A DNA stretch of 64,000 bases, taken from Rhizophagus irregularis (taxonomy: Eukaryota; Glomeromycota; Glomeromycetes; Glomerales; Glomeraceae). The notes below the pieces were generated by a model. The model searched no databases, was not told where the DNA came from, and was given only the letters and a program-made list of their open reading frames with translations. This document shows, piece after piece, positions 21,823 to 34,147 of this stretch; positions within the stretch are counted from its first letter, which is position 1; each line of letters starts with the position of its first letter. The translations under genes were made by a program, and so were the position numbers. The stretch lies in NCBI RefSeq assembly GCF_026210795.1, contig NC_089460.1, positions 682,001 to 746,000 of the forward strand, read 5' to 3'.

Positions 21823-24400
21823 TATATATAGTAAGTACTAAGAATTATATTAATTTAAAAGAAATATTTACCAATTTAAAGTATAATAACATTAAATAAA
21901 AGTTTTTTAATACTCACCCCCAATTTACTGTATATTATATAGTATTTTGTATAATAAAAATGTAATAAAATCAATATTTTAATTAAAGGTAAACAAATCA
22001 GCCCATATGTAGTATTATTAGAATATGAAGAATATGCATTTAACATTAAATTCAAATTCAAAATCAAATGCTCATTTCTAATAAAGATTATTATAAAATT
22101 TTCAATATTTATATATAAATTACCTTACTTTTTATTGCAATTTTATTGGTTAATTAATTTAAAATAAAAAATTATAATAATATAAAATAACATTTCCTTT
22201 ATATATATATATAATTTATTTATAGGAAATATCAAAATATTACTGGTGGTAATTATTGCTACTGATTATTTTTACTGATCTAATTTTTTTAAATTTTATA
22301 AGATTAATATTAAATTACACAGGTCAAAAAATAAAAAATCAGGCATCAATCAGTTACCAATCAGACACCAATCAGTTACCAATCAGCTACTTGATTGATG
22401 ACTGATTGGTGACTGATTTTTCACTTATCGATCTGTGAATTAAATAATTAATTATATATATTAAATAATTATTTTATATATAAACTTGATTTATTTAAGA
22501 TCAAAAGGACTATTTTTAAATAATTTTTAAGAAAAATGTAAAATTTTGAAAATAATATAACTGATATATTTTATAAAAATTTGTACTTTCAAATAACGAA
22601 CTAAAAATTGGAATTTTAACAAGCAAATATGGTTGCATATAATGCTGATTAAATTCACATTTTGTAAATTAATTTGATTCAGCAATTTAAAATTTATTAT
22701 AGCTTCTAACTCATCATCAAGGCATTCTTTAATTGAAATTCATTTATATATATTTGATATTTTTTTACTTGTTTATATATATTAACTTTTAATTTTTTTC
22801 AAATATATTTAAATGTAATATTAAAGTTTTATGCTTTTTTATATTGGAATAATTGAAAATATAGGAAAAAAGTCAATTATAAATTAACTAAACATATTTA
22901 CATTCAAATAAAATTAGTAATATAAATATAAAGTAACTCAAAAAAATTAAATTTCGCTATATTAAAATATTATAATTAAATTATTATTATTATTATTTCT
23001 TTAAAAAATATTCATTCAGTTTCTTGTAATTTTTGGATTTAATCAAAAATACCATTTTTAAAAATATATAAGGTTTTCTTAAGATTTATAATATAAGATA
23101 TTATTTAATATTTAATCTATAATCTATTCAGAAATATATAGATTTAGTTTTATACCACTTTAATCTATATTACTTTGACCAATTTTTTCTATCTTTCAAA
23201 TATATTAATTAGTTAAGTTAACAATAATAGACACAAATATTTTGTTTCAAATTTTCATTTTTATATTAACTAATTTCCATTAATAATTAATATATGCATT
23301 TCTTGTGATACATTAAGTATATTTGATTCAAATAGATGATAATATTTGATAAAATTTTTTACAAATTCTTTCTTAAATATAGTTTCATCTAAAATAAAAG
23401 ATATAATTAAAAACTTCAACTTTATTTATTTTAATTACATTACTTTAATTTTTTAATTGTATTATTTAATTTATTTTAACTAAAAATCAATTATTACTTA
23501 AATTTTTAACCCATCACTTAATTTTTTTTAACTATATATCATTTTAATTTATTTTAACTAATCACTTTAATTTATTATTATATTAGTTACTGTTAAATTA
23601 AAATTAATATTAAAAGTGGGTTGCCTTCTAAAATAAGATTAAAAAAACAAATATCATAAATATAAAAAACACAAAAAAAAAATGATTTGCCACTTATTGA
23701 TCAGTGGATACTTTACATGGGGTATTGCAAATATATATATAAACTACTGTTATAACTTATAATTAAATTGATTATATTAATAATACTTATCTGATACACA
23801 CATCAAGTTTAACTATAAAATAAACCAACAAATTAACTTTATTTAACTTCAAATTAGGGAATTTAATCTAGATAAAAAAAATGAAGTAATAAATTAACTT
23901 ACTTTAAATTAATCAATTGAAATTTCCTTGATTGAGTGAATTGTATTATTAACCATATTTGGGAATTACAAAATCTGGGATCAATTGTAACTGACTTGAT
24001 TAAAAGTATCCTACTTCAAATTATATTTAAATGAGATTAGTAGAAACAATTACATTGTTATCATTTTTTATTTTACTTTTACTTGCTTTATTTACTTATG
24101 AATCTTTCTTTTTTTGATTATAAATAACACACTCACTATCTTTACTGCTCTCGCTGCTCTTATTGCTCATACCCTCATTACATTTAGAGCAGGTAATGTA
24201 AACTAACTTTTTGATATCTTCTATTTCATTTCCTGTTATATTTAACAATATCAGTACACTGTTTGTGACTTTGACAATTTAGGTGAACATAAAGGAAAGC
24301 CTTTATGTCGTAATAATTGATTTACACGAAAGTGATACTAATCTTTATATATCTGCGCTTTTTGTTCTAAAATTATATGACCATTCATTTCTTTTTACAA
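21823..24400. other. AT-rich gene-free stretch with one small fold-back
   Basis: Very AT-rich sequence with no credible ORF. At 22318-22440 a fold-back is built from TCAATCAGTTACCAATCAG units and their complements, with ends ACACAGGTC / GATCTGTG. The rest shows only AT-rich low complexity. The 24100-24200 portion may hold the 5' end of the next gene, but I cannot place a start. Confidence 0.5.
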
Positions 24401-24406
24401 ATTAGA

Positions 24407-24978
24407 AAAAAAAGGACGGCCTTTTATAACTTCTATTCCTGAAGGCCATTCTGTGGAAAATCTACTTTATAATACAAGTAATCTTCAATTATATAATGAA
24501 GAAGGCGTACCAGTAGCAGGAATATATCAAAATGTACAAAATGATTTTAAATTTTCTCAGACTTTGAAGAGAGTTGACGCGAAAGAATTGGCACTTGCTA
24601 GTAATTCCAGCAACAATCCAGACCTTATTACATCTCTTTATAATATAATACCTGACGAACACTATCTGGTAGACTCATCAATCAGAAGGGAGAATTCTGG
24701 ACAAGTGTTGAAGATGTGGCGATCGATCGACCTTTACTGCTGGCAAAATCAATCAACGATTTAGAACAAGTTATACGGGACGGCAGGCCAGTGAAAATTT
24801 CATGGAACTGTAAAAGATTGTCAGGTAAATATTCAATATTATATAATACTATCATTATCTCTTATTAGCTGTAAAGAGATATTTTATCGAAAATTACAAT
24901 TCACCTGTAGAGACATTTCATCGGATAACGTATAAAGGTATTGTTCGTAATAACAAGAACATTCTTACTAGAATGTAA
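24407..24978 (+). pseudogene. unknown two-exon gene, one frameshift
   Basis: An AG acceptor at 24405 leads into KKGRPFITSIPEGHSVENLL, open to about 24690. One base shift near 24685-24695 moves to the frame FWTSVEDVAIDRPLLLAKSI..LEQVIRDGRPVKISWNC, which ends at a GT donor (24825). A 44-nt intron ends at 24868, and exon 2 (24869-24978) reads AVKRYFIENYNSPVETFHRI..NNKNILTRM and stops. Phase is kept across the intron, which supports the model. The 5' exons are not identified. No domain recognised; no neighbour gives a hint. Confidence 0.45.
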
Positions 24979-25329
24979 ACACAATATCAATAAAAAAACA
25001 CATGAATTCAAGAAGGGACCAGGTAAATAAATATAGTAGTACGATAATATAAATAAAAATATAGTACGGTAAAATAAAGTTTTTATTATAAATAATAATT
25101 AATAAATGTAATTCGGTAAATACAATGTATAATAATAAAGTTTTTTATTGTAATAATTAATGAAGTCTTTTTTACATTGTAAACAATCGAAAATAATGAA
25201 CGACATATCTGATATTGTAAAAAATGATCCTGTGTAGAAAGATGAGCCACATCTATAGCTGTAAAGCCACAATAGCGAGAACGTTTACGAATCTTCATTA
25301 GTGCGTCTATTATAAAATGGAAAATTTTG

Positions 25330-26440
25330 ATCGCAGTACTACATATTCGAAAGCGAAAACTAAGAGAAAATGAAACACCCAAACATTGTCAAGAACGAAT
25401 TGCTAAGCAATGTGAGAAAAATCCTTCCGTTATAATTTCTCTGGGCATTTAGGAATTATCGTCAAAAAAGAGCGGAAGAACGAGACGCGCATCGTGCACG
25501 TGAGCGCGAACGAAAACGGCTAAAGTTAGCGGTAGAAACCAAGAACGAGCCATTCGAATCACAGAGCCGAGTAACAGGGTCGCAACAAGATCGAGCCATT
25601 AATCTGCAGAATCAGGTCGGAATGGCGAAAATGTACATGCAGCATTTCCGCTTCTGTTCTCACTAAATCTAAATCTGAAAAGGGTCTTCTGCGAAAATTT
25701 TGTAATAAAGTGGATAAAATTCTTTTTGCCCGGTATGCAAAGAAATTTTCCATTTATAATACTTGTACAAGGGGAATGTTGTTGCTGTTGCAAAGAAAAG
25801 AAACCAAAAAAATTTCCATCAGAAAATGATATGGATCCAGGCGAGCCTGAAGATCTCCAAGGACTTAACCGCACGAGTTTTCCTGTAATTATAGTTTACA
25901 CTTTACAGGTTTCGTGGAGGAAAGCATGGATACCGCGGAAACGTAATAAACTTTCCCCAAAATGTGCAAGAATTTCGCCACGAATCCATCGTCATTAGAA
26001 GTACTTGTTGTACATTGCCAATCGGCTAATAGCCCGGCAGGATTTAGAGATTTTAAAGTACATCGTGCTTAAGGTCGCTCGTGCATTATGTTGGTTAAAA
26101 GAAAATAATCGTTGTTACAAAAACATTATAAATTATAACCGATAATGAAATTCTTCAATCCTTGCTGAAGATTTGGATCATGTGATCACGTGTATCTCCG
26201 TTCCAGTTCTTTCTTTGGTTCATCCCATCAATGGATTTCAAAAACCAGGAAATATTACATATGCATTCTCAACTTTATAGCACAGATCTTTGCGCAGAGC
26301 GTATTAAAGATGTAAAATTCGAACAGAGAACTTCAAACATCATTTTCTACACGCCGTCTATAAGATTAACCTCATTTGGTATCATGCCATTCTCGTTGGC
26401 GAACACTAAAAGAAGGAAAGGTGCATGTTAAACAAAACCT
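25330..26440 (+). pseudogene. Helitron-type protein N-terminal remnant (DUF6570-like)
   Basis: Fragments in several frames read in family order: RKRKLRENETPKHCQERIAK, NYRQKRAEERDAHRARERER, a block MYMQHFRF, then PVCKEIF (zinc CxxC), NDMDPGEPEDLQGL, RGGKHGYRGNVINFPQNVQE (25910-25975) and TDNEILQSL (26140). The order basic region, CPVC, MDPGE..LQGL, GYRGNVINFPQ is what I know from fungal Helitron helicase-like proteins with a DUF6570 region. No Rep or helicase domain survives. Many stops and shifts. GC content is higher than the neighbours, as if the copy arrived later or from coding sequence. Confidence 0.6.
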
Positions 26441-26451
26441 TACCAGATACA

Positions 26452-26500
26452 GTCAAACCTCGATGTAACGATACCCTATATACCGATAATTGCATGTACC
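26452..26500. mobile_element. single pogo/Tigger-type terminal repeat
   Basis: TACAGTCAAACCTCGATGTA followed by ACGATACC looks like one end of a TA-targeting pogo/Tigger element (compare CAGTCACCACTGGCTATAAC at 29835). No partner end was found nearby, so this is a fragment or solo end. Confidence 0.4.
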
Positions 26501-27300
26501 GATAAATTTTCTCTGTCCTATTTCACAATACAGTAACATAATTTTACAAACTATGTCAAAATTCAAGGCCAAAAGTAAATAAAGCATTTATTATGATTTA
26601 ATTTTCTGTCATTTAATAACAAATAATTGTTATTTAGTTTCGATAATTCACAAAAAAGTAAGGAAGATTGGAAATATTTATAGTGAGTTGACTTAATAAA
26701 AGATAAATAATATTTTCAAAATTAATTCTATTTTAATAGAGATCAAAACCAATGAAATCAGTATTCAAGAAATAAAAACTAAGAGACCCGAACTTTCAAC
26801 GTTGGTAATTCCTAATAAAAAATGACGCATAGGAAAATTCATATCAAATTTATTTGGATTTTCAAGCTTTAATTTAAAGAAAATTTGAATTTGTCTGAAA
26901 TTTCTGGGCTGCATTTTACCATATCTGATTGTTTTGAAATTTTATTACTATAGGACTAAACATTATTATTACTTGCCATTTCTAATGCGAATATGATAAA
27001 ACCCGGACATAGCATGCATAAGACGTACGCTTTGGTACACTCAAGTTTAAGTATAATTTAAAATTCCTCATTTAATCAACAAAAGCGGTGTGTACCAAAC
27101 CGTATTTTTCATAAGTTTATCAAATTTTGAGCGCGATATGCTGATTAACAAGTTAGTTTTAGATAATGAATCGTTTCTTACAGTATAAAATTTCTTGATC
27201 CGTACGTATTATGTGCGGGTCAAGATTCAAGAAGTTTCATTTCTTAGTATTGAAACTATTAGTAAATAAAAAATTAAAATCAAGCTCATCGGGAGAAAAT
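26501..27300. other. non-coding, one small fold-back
   Basis: AT-rich. A fold-back at about 27024-27110 (GTACGCTTTGGTACAC and GTGTACCAAACCGTA). No gene seen. Confidence 0.4.
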
Positions 27301-27763
27301 TCACCAACAAACGCAACTACAGCCTATAACATCATTATTAGATAAATTCACAATAGAAACTTTAAAATTGTAGTTTGTTTTAGGTAAAGTCGCCGGTACC
27401 GGAACTGGTACTTTTGCAGTCATTTCTGTACCTGGTAAAACTGGACACTCGGTGTACTTACAAACGTCACGCAAATTAATCGAATTCTTTTTTTTGTAGG
27501 TTTCAGGAATTGCAATTTGCAAATTCAGCCACGACTTTAGTACTAGTGGTAACTTCTACATTAAATTTTGCATCAATAGTAAAAGTGTCATTTTTTCCAG
27601 CAATAACAGGATCAGGCGAAAGTACTACATTGAGTAAGACTGTTTCAGGAGGAGCCTTAGAACATGGTCCAAAGGTATTAGTTCTATTATAAAGTTGATG
27701 TGGAATAGTATTGACTGTGGAAAGAGTAGCCAATAAACTCACAAAAATAAAATTTCTGTTCAT
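27301..27763 (-). pseudogene. secreted ML-domain (MD-2/NPC2-like lipid-binding) protein, one frameshift
   Basis: Starts at 27763 with a signal peptide MNRNFIFVSLLATLSTVNTI, then FGPCSKAPPETVLLNVVLSP, DPVIAGKNDTFTIDAKFNVE. A one-base insertion near 27508-27511 (after EFANC) puts the rest in another frame: RDVCKYTECPVLPGTEMTA, KVPVPVPATLPKTNYNFKV, SIVNLSNNDVIGCSCV. The cysteine pattern (C..VCKYTECPV..GCSC) and beta-rich layout match fungal ML-domain proteins, which bind sterols or phospholipids outside the cell or in the vacuole. Total about 150 aa, normal for the family. Otherwise intact, so the shift may be recent or a sequencing error. The 27764-27900 region upstream is AT-rich and holds the likely promoter. 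Confidence 0.75.
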
Positions 27764-28129
27764 GATTTTTTTGTGAAAATAATTTTGAAATATCTTGTTA
27801 AAAGTTATATATTTATGGATGAAATTATCGATGATTTAGCTTCACTTTTTGTATGTAATAAAAACGATTGTACTCCGTCAGTTAAAGATTCGATTTTTTA
27901 GGTAATAATGTACAAAAAATAAATATCATTTTCTTTTTTTTAAATGATATTTTGCATTGACTTTAATACAGCATAATTTGTAATTATTCGTTAAAAAAGA
28001 GAAAATAAAGTATTTTTGCCATTTCAGTGGCTTTTTTAGTTAGCCTTCAATTGATAAAACCAAATAAAACTAACACGAAAATAATCATTCATTTGTGAAA
28101 GAATCATAAAATTATATTTCCGCAGGTTA

Positions 28130-28262
28130 CGGCACATTTCGCTGAAGCCATTTTGCTGAAAGGATGTTTTGCCGAGAGGATGTTTCACTGAAAGGACGTT
28201 TCGCCGAAAGTGCATTTATCGAATCCATTTCACCATTTCACCATTTCGCCGGATTCCATTTT
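28130..28262. repeat. degenerate tandem TTTCGC(C/T)GAAAGGA units
   Basis: About six copies of a 15-20 bp word (TTTCGCTGAAG, TTTTGCCGAGAGGATG, TTTCACTGAAAGGACG, TTTCGCCGAAAG, TTTCACCATTTCACC). Related by word to the units at 9.6 and 10.4 kb and to the GCCGAAA MITEs. No ORF. Confidence 0.55.
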
Positions 28263-29193
28263 GCGCCAATACTGTAAATAACTGCTAATTTAAATTTATT
28301 AACAGTTAATCGATTTATTTCTTAATTTTTCAATAAAAAAGAAATTACATATTAAAAGCTTTAAATAGTCTGATTTAGTCTAATTTCAGATCAATCAAAC
28401 AGAAAAAGTTTAATAATTTACTATCCAGTAATTGAAAAAGACAAAATATAGCTTATTGTAATTATCTTATTAAAATAGTTTGAATGGTAGTAAAATCACA
28501 TTTTTAGCATTGATAAATAGTGAATTAAATTTAACAGAATTCATTAAGTCTAGCTTGCCATCTATTGATACTAAAAATATGATTTTAGTATATCCATATA
28601 AAAAAATTAGGGTAAATTTAGATCTCGCACCCATGTGTGATGTTTAAATCTCGCCTTTATTCCAAAAAGGATATTTTGTATGCTGATCATTTAATTCTGG
28701 CCAGAATTAAATACGTCACGTGATTTAACGGGAACCCCCCAAAAAAAGTTTGTCAAATAAGTTAAAAATGACATTCAAAACCATCTTTGATATTTTAAGT
28801 AAACTTGCAGATACACATAGTAGACATTTTTTAAAAAAGTTTGTATATTAATTAAGAATTTCTTTTTTGTTACAAAATGTGAGATTTTAATATCATCAAT
28901 CTTATTTTAATCACTAAATGTTAAGTTACTAAACTTTTTCTATTTAATTCTAATCAATTAAAAATAATTTAAAAATCTAAATTAAAATTAAATCCATTAT
29001 TTTATATTTATACTTAACTATTTTAAATAAAATATCTTATTATTGCAAATATTATTTTTATATATTATTTAAGAAAGTATTAGACTAGTTTTCTTCCTAT
29101 GTGATTTAACTCAAATAACATCACCTATGTAAAATTAAATCATGTGAAGCTGATATATATGTATATTACATTACTCATAAAAAAAATAGTAGA
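28263..29193. other. AT-rich non-coding region with palindromes
   Basis: A hairpin at about 28487-28610 (GTAGTAAAATCACATTTTTAG and CTAAAAATATGATTTTAGTA). A perfect 24-base palindrome at 28689-28712 (half-site ATTTAATTCTGG). No ORF. Confidence 0.5.
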
Positions 29194-29320
29194 TTAGTTA
29201 GGATTAGGGTTAGGTTAGGGTTAGGGTTAGGGATTTAGAGATTTAGGATTAAGAAATTAGGATTAGAATTAGAATTAGGATTATGGTTAGGGAACTAGGA
29301 TTAGGGTAAGGTTTGGGTTT
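29194..29320 (+). repeat. interstitial telomere-like TTAGGG tract
   Basis: Contains TTAGGGTTAGGTTAGGG, GTTAGGGTTAGGG, then progressively diverged ATTTAGGATT, ATTAGGATTAG, GGTTAGGGAAC, ATTAGGGTAAGG. TTAGGG is the usual fungal telomere unit. Units are degenerate at both edges and more exact in the centre. Confidence 0.8.
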
Positions 29321-29834
29321 GCTAGAGTTGTTAATTTGATGATGTCATTTTAAAGATTGAAATTTACAGTTATAAAAGTTATAAAAGTTATAAATTTTAA
29401 TTTTTAGTATAGGTGACGTCACTTAAGTAACATTTTACAAAAAGAAAATTAGTAAAATTCTTTAAGAAAATATTTTTACAAATGAATAGAACATTACAAA
29501 GTTTAACCAAATGGAGTTTTATATTTACCAAATGGCAGTATTTAATAAGTATTATTACTGTATTATCATATGGTTATATATAACTAATTAACCATAACAT
29601 GTTTTAATTTTAGATATTTTTTATAGTATATTGACTAAAGTTTATTCATAGATTATAATAGTAATGCCTGCCTAAATTCTTTTTGCCAAAAATTTCTGTT
29701 TCGTCACTAACTAGTTTTGGTTTCGTTATTGACTAAATTATATAATAATAATTTTTAATTTTAGTTTTATTATAAAAATATATAAAATTAATTATATTTA
29801 TAATAGTTTTATAAATTCTTTTTAAAAAATATTA
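29321..29834. other. AT-rich, no gene
   Basis: Flank of the Tigger-like element; low-complexity AT sequence without a credible ORF. Confidence 0.4.
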
Positions 29835-32038
29835 CAGTCACCACTGGCTATAACGAACCTTCCGTTCCAAGAGATTTGGTTCGGTATATAATGAATTCGA
29901 TATGTAATATTTGTGTTATATACCGAACTGTTCGGTATATAAATTTTATCCAATAAAATTATAGATCATGATATTTTATAATTATTTTAATTTTATAACG
30001 TACTACAGTAATACAATTTTATTTAATTTTGTGTGACAATATTAACTTTAACGTTTATTCAAATAACATTATCGTATCGAAAGTAATGAAGATCAACCTG
30101 TTTTAAATTTTTTACAATCAATACCTTCACTTTTTTATGCAATCTTCTTAAAATTTTCAACTCTTTATTTACTTTCCCGAATTCTGGTCCTTGTTCATAT
30201 AAAAATCTTATGGTTTTATCTATAGTCTTTTCTACCTCTGTTGGACTTATTTTCTCTATTATATGCGTTAATTCAATCTCATCCACCACATTTTCCTCTT
30301 CCCTATTTGCATTTCGAATAGTATCAACTATTTCATGATCAGTAAGCCCACCCTCTGGTATCTCGTCCTCAATATGAAGATATTCATATGTATTAAGATC
30401 ACTTTTTGGAAACTGAGAAATCAACACCTCAAGTTCATTGATTTCTATATCAAAACTAAAAAAAGAATTGATTTTAAGAGTTAATTAAAAATATTTAAAA
30501 TTCAAATAGTATATTAAAAAAATTTATACCTATCAGAAAGTACTGAATCATTATCATCAGATAATTCTTCAAATTCATCACTTTGTGGGAGGATACCTGT
30601 TTTCTTCCAACAGTTTGAGATAGTTTGAGAAGTTACCATTGACCATGCTTCAGCCGCATTCTGGAGAGCATCATAAATAGTATAATCTGCAAGTTCTTCC
30701 ACAATACCATCCTGCACATCATCATATGCATTAATCTGATTTTGAAGAAAGAGACGTTTGTAATGGCACTTGAATGAATGAATTATTCCTGCATCACAAG
30801 GTTGAAGTTTAGTAGTAGTGTTTGGTGGAAGGAATTTTACATCTATACTATCTAACTTTTCTTGAGTTTCATCTAAAATAATATGTACTGGAGCGTTATC
30901 AACTAAAAAAACAATTTTTCGATTTTTTCTTCTCATTATTTCATTGAGTTTAAAGAGAATATCATTGAAAATGCTAACTTGCATCCATGCTTTTTTATTC
31001 CAAAAATAATGAACTGGAAGATTTTTATGATTAATATTTTTCATGACACGAGGTGTTTTGTATTTATGAATAAAAGTTAATGTCATTTTTTCACTACCAG
31101 TTGCATTTGTTGCACAAAATATTGTAACTCGGGATTTTTCTTTTTTATGGCCTGATAAAGAATTGCGTACCAAAACTCTAGAAGGTTCCATCTTCCAGAA
31201 TAGGCCAGTTTCATCGCCATTCTAAATGTCTTCAGAATTATAAGTTGTAAGGAACTGCTGAAGAGCAAGACGATCTCTTTCTATCGATTCAGCAGAATGC
31301 ACTTTCAGCCTCACCCCTGCTTTTTTAAACCGACGCAAACCATGCCGTTTTTTAAAGCCACCTAACCAACCCTCTGAATGATGAAAATCTTCTATAGAAA
31401 ACTGTTCAGCAAAATAATTTGCCTTCATTTTTAAGATATTGCCATCAATATTTTGTTTAGTATTAAGTGCATTATCAACCCAAAGGCCAAGCGCGTCTTC
31501 AAGTTAAGGCCACTTTGGTCCACGAAATTTTTTAACATTCTCTTGACTTTCTGTAATTGTAAGCCAACGTTCACTCTCTTTCAAAATGTCAGTAATTGTT
31601 GACTTTCCAACGTTATATTTTTGCGCAAGTTCAACATTTTGAATGCGCGGATCTCTTTCCTTCATTTCACAAATCTCGTGCTTTTGACCAGCGGAAAGGT
31701 TAACTCTCTTTCTTTTTGTTGACATTATCAGTATTTTTGAAAATTTATCCGAAACTAAACGGAAAAAAATTTTTCCAGTAAAACCGTATAACGCGACTAA
31801 CGATAACGCGTTCATACTTTTATATTATTAATTAAAGTCACGTGACAGTTCGTTATACTAAATATGTAATTGATATACTTGGGCTGGTTACAATAAGTTC
31901 AGATGCGATATATGGTAATTTATTATGTGATTTTGTTACATCCAGTGTGATTAATTATAGAAAAATCAGTTCTGTGGGACTTAGTTCAGTACAAACAGTT
32001 TTCGGTACAAACAGGTTCGTTATAACCAGTGGCGACTG
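29835..32038 (-). mobile_element. pogo/Tigger-type DNA transposon, full length
   Basis: Terminal inverted repeats CAGTCACCACTGGCTATAAC at the left and the complement of GTTATAACCAGTGGCGACTG at the right, one or two mismatches. Flanked by TA at 29833-29834 and 32039-32040, the expected target duplication. 2,204 bp, with an almost complete transposase gene on the minus strand. Confidence 0.9.
30059..31725 (-). pseudogene. pogo/Tigger transposase (CENP-B HTH + DDE), two in-frame stops
   Basis: Starts MSTKRKRVNLSAGQKHEICE (31725). The N-terminal CENP-B-like HTH has VELAQKYNVGKSTITDIL; after a stop near 31504, the second HTH has EGWLGGFKKRHGLRRFK; a stop near 31219 follows EDI. The DDE domain shows GDETGLFW (first D, about 31210), FLVDNAPVH (second D, about 30890) and LQPCDAGIIHSF (third D, about 30790), so the catalytic triad is present. 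A GT..AG intron at 30456-30529 joins VLSD to SFDIEINELEVL and the C-terminal helical tail to the stop at 30059. Only two stops, no frameshift: recently dead, or alive if the stops are sequence errors. Confidence 0.85.
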
Positions 32039-32040
32039 TA

Positions 32041-33369
32041 TATTTTAATAAAAATTTATTTTTTTAAGTAATTATTATAATTAAAAATCCATGAAAATTT
32101 ATGAAAAATCTATAGAAATATTATGAAATATTGAATTTTAGTATTTTGTCTTTTAATTTTAAATGTTTAAACTATTTCAATTTTGTCAAATGACTAAATA
32201 TTTCAGTTTCATCCAGCATCTCTAAATTATAGTATTAAATATAATTGTTTGTTGATTTAACACATGCAACTTGTTGAACAGCTTGTGTTTCTTGATTTGT
32301 TAAAGTAGTATAAACAAATATTTTTTTATCCTATAAATGATAAAATATATTATAATAAAAATTTTTTAATATAAAGTAACAATAAGAAAATAAAGAAAAT
32401 ACCTTTTTTTTGATGTGGTATTTTCAAGAATAGAGAAATAAATAAAAAAAAAAATTTATTATTTGATTTAAATAGATTTTACTAATAAGTTATAATAGGC
32501 TTCCTGTTATGTCAATGCTATATTATAATATATTATTAAAAATTTGCATTTATTAAATAATAAAAAAATAAATTGCAATATTTTATTATTTATTAAGTAT
32601 TTAATTTTTTAAGCATTTTTTTAATACTTTAATTTAATATTATAAGTACTTTTTTAATACATCTTACATTTAATAAGTGCTATTTATAAATATTTAATAA
32701 ATACTTTAATAAATATTATAATATTAACCATCCTTTTATAATTGCAAGAATTATATTATCTAAAATAAATTATTATATATATATTGTATTTACATAAAAA
32801 AATTAGCTATTTATTAAATAATATTTAATTGGTATTTAATTTTAAATATTATTTCTTTTTGCCATTATACCAATTTACTAAAGTCTTCTAATTTCTCTAG
32901 TAATCATTTTAGTTATAAATTAACTTTACTAATAGAAAAAAAGTAAATTAAAAATTTAAAAATCAGTTTTTGTAATTATTTTATCATTTAGTAATTAAAT
33001 TTAACTAATTTTTTTTAATTATAATTATTAAGTTTTATAAAACAAAAAAAAATTATTACTAGATTTTTTTATTTTTTATTTATCATACTCAAAAGAATTA
33101 CGATAAATCAATACAAAGGGAAGAAAAGTTCCTAAATAATTGAAAAAATTGCCTATTCACCAAAGTACAATGGCAAATATATCTCATAAGCATCACATTA
33201 TGCTAAAAAAAGAAATCGGTAGTTAGCAGTAAAAGTAGAAAAACTCTATTCTAAATCCACATACTAACTAATCAAAATAAGTAAAGATTCTGAAAGAAAC
33301 AAAAATTTCTATCTATAAAAAAAAAATAAAAATTGAAACTAATCCTTTACAGTAAGATAAGAAACTAAC
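32041..33369. other. AT-rich non-coding stretch
   Basis: Long AT-only runs, no credible ORF, no clear inverted ends. Confidence 0.45.
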
Positions 33370-33990
33370 TCCTCATATATAGACCAAAAATAGGTCGCCT
33401 GTTTCAGATTCTGTCTGTTAACTTCTTTAGCATCTCCTTCAATTCCATTACTTCCTTATAAAGTTTTCTTTTAAAGATCTTAAGGCACTTCTTCACCTTA
33501 TCTTTCTTTTCATCAGGTTTGCAGTTCTGGTTCGAAGTGTCTCTTGAGTTGTCTTTCTTTTTTTCCCGATTATTCTATATTTGAGTATTCAGAGGAATCC
33601 TATTAGTACCTGTGGCTTTATCCTTAGGGTTTGGATTCTTCTTCTGAGAATTGTTGGAAATCTTGGATTTACCTTTAATATTTGATCAATCCTTAGATTT
33701 TCTGGTGAAGTGTGAAGAAGTGTGGTAGCACCAATCTAGAGTTTTGCCATCAATATCGTACTTTTTACCTATAAGATTATTCATTTTTCTGGGTAAATTA
33801 CAAGTTTACGCTTCCTCTCTTCTGTTGTAATAACTTTAAAAGCTTTAAAACTGTTAATCGCCATTAAAGTTGGATGGATTTAATTTTGATAAAACAGTAT
33901 TACAGCTGTCATTGAATCCAGAATATCATAGAGAGCTGCTTGAAATCTCTCTCTTTCTTTTCTTTCATGGAGAGATCAGGTGGCAATTAC
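33370..33990 (-). pseudogene. decayed lysine-rich protein remnant
   Basis: Minus-strand pieces: KERKREISSSSL, YDILDSMTAVILFYQN (another frame), MNNLIGKKYDIDGKTLDWCY, HTSSHFTRKSKD, KGKSKISNNSQKKNPNPKDK, then NNREKKKDNSRDTSNQNCKP and KLYKEVMELKEMLKKLTDRI. The pattern (Cys/His stretch, Lys/Asn-rich linker, C-terminal coiled coil) could come from a LINE ORF1-type or nucleic-acid-binding protein. Several stops sit where Gln or Trp would fit. Family not proved. Confidence 0.35.
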
Positions 33991-34147
33991 TAGATTTTAA
34001 AATACAAAAAAGTATTAATTTTAATATAAATTAGTTATAAATTATATATTAAATATTTAAAATCTTAAAATGGTTGAAAATTCAAACTTATAAAGTGGTC
34101 AAAAATATGCATAATATAAGATTTTTTATATTACATAATAAGTAGGA

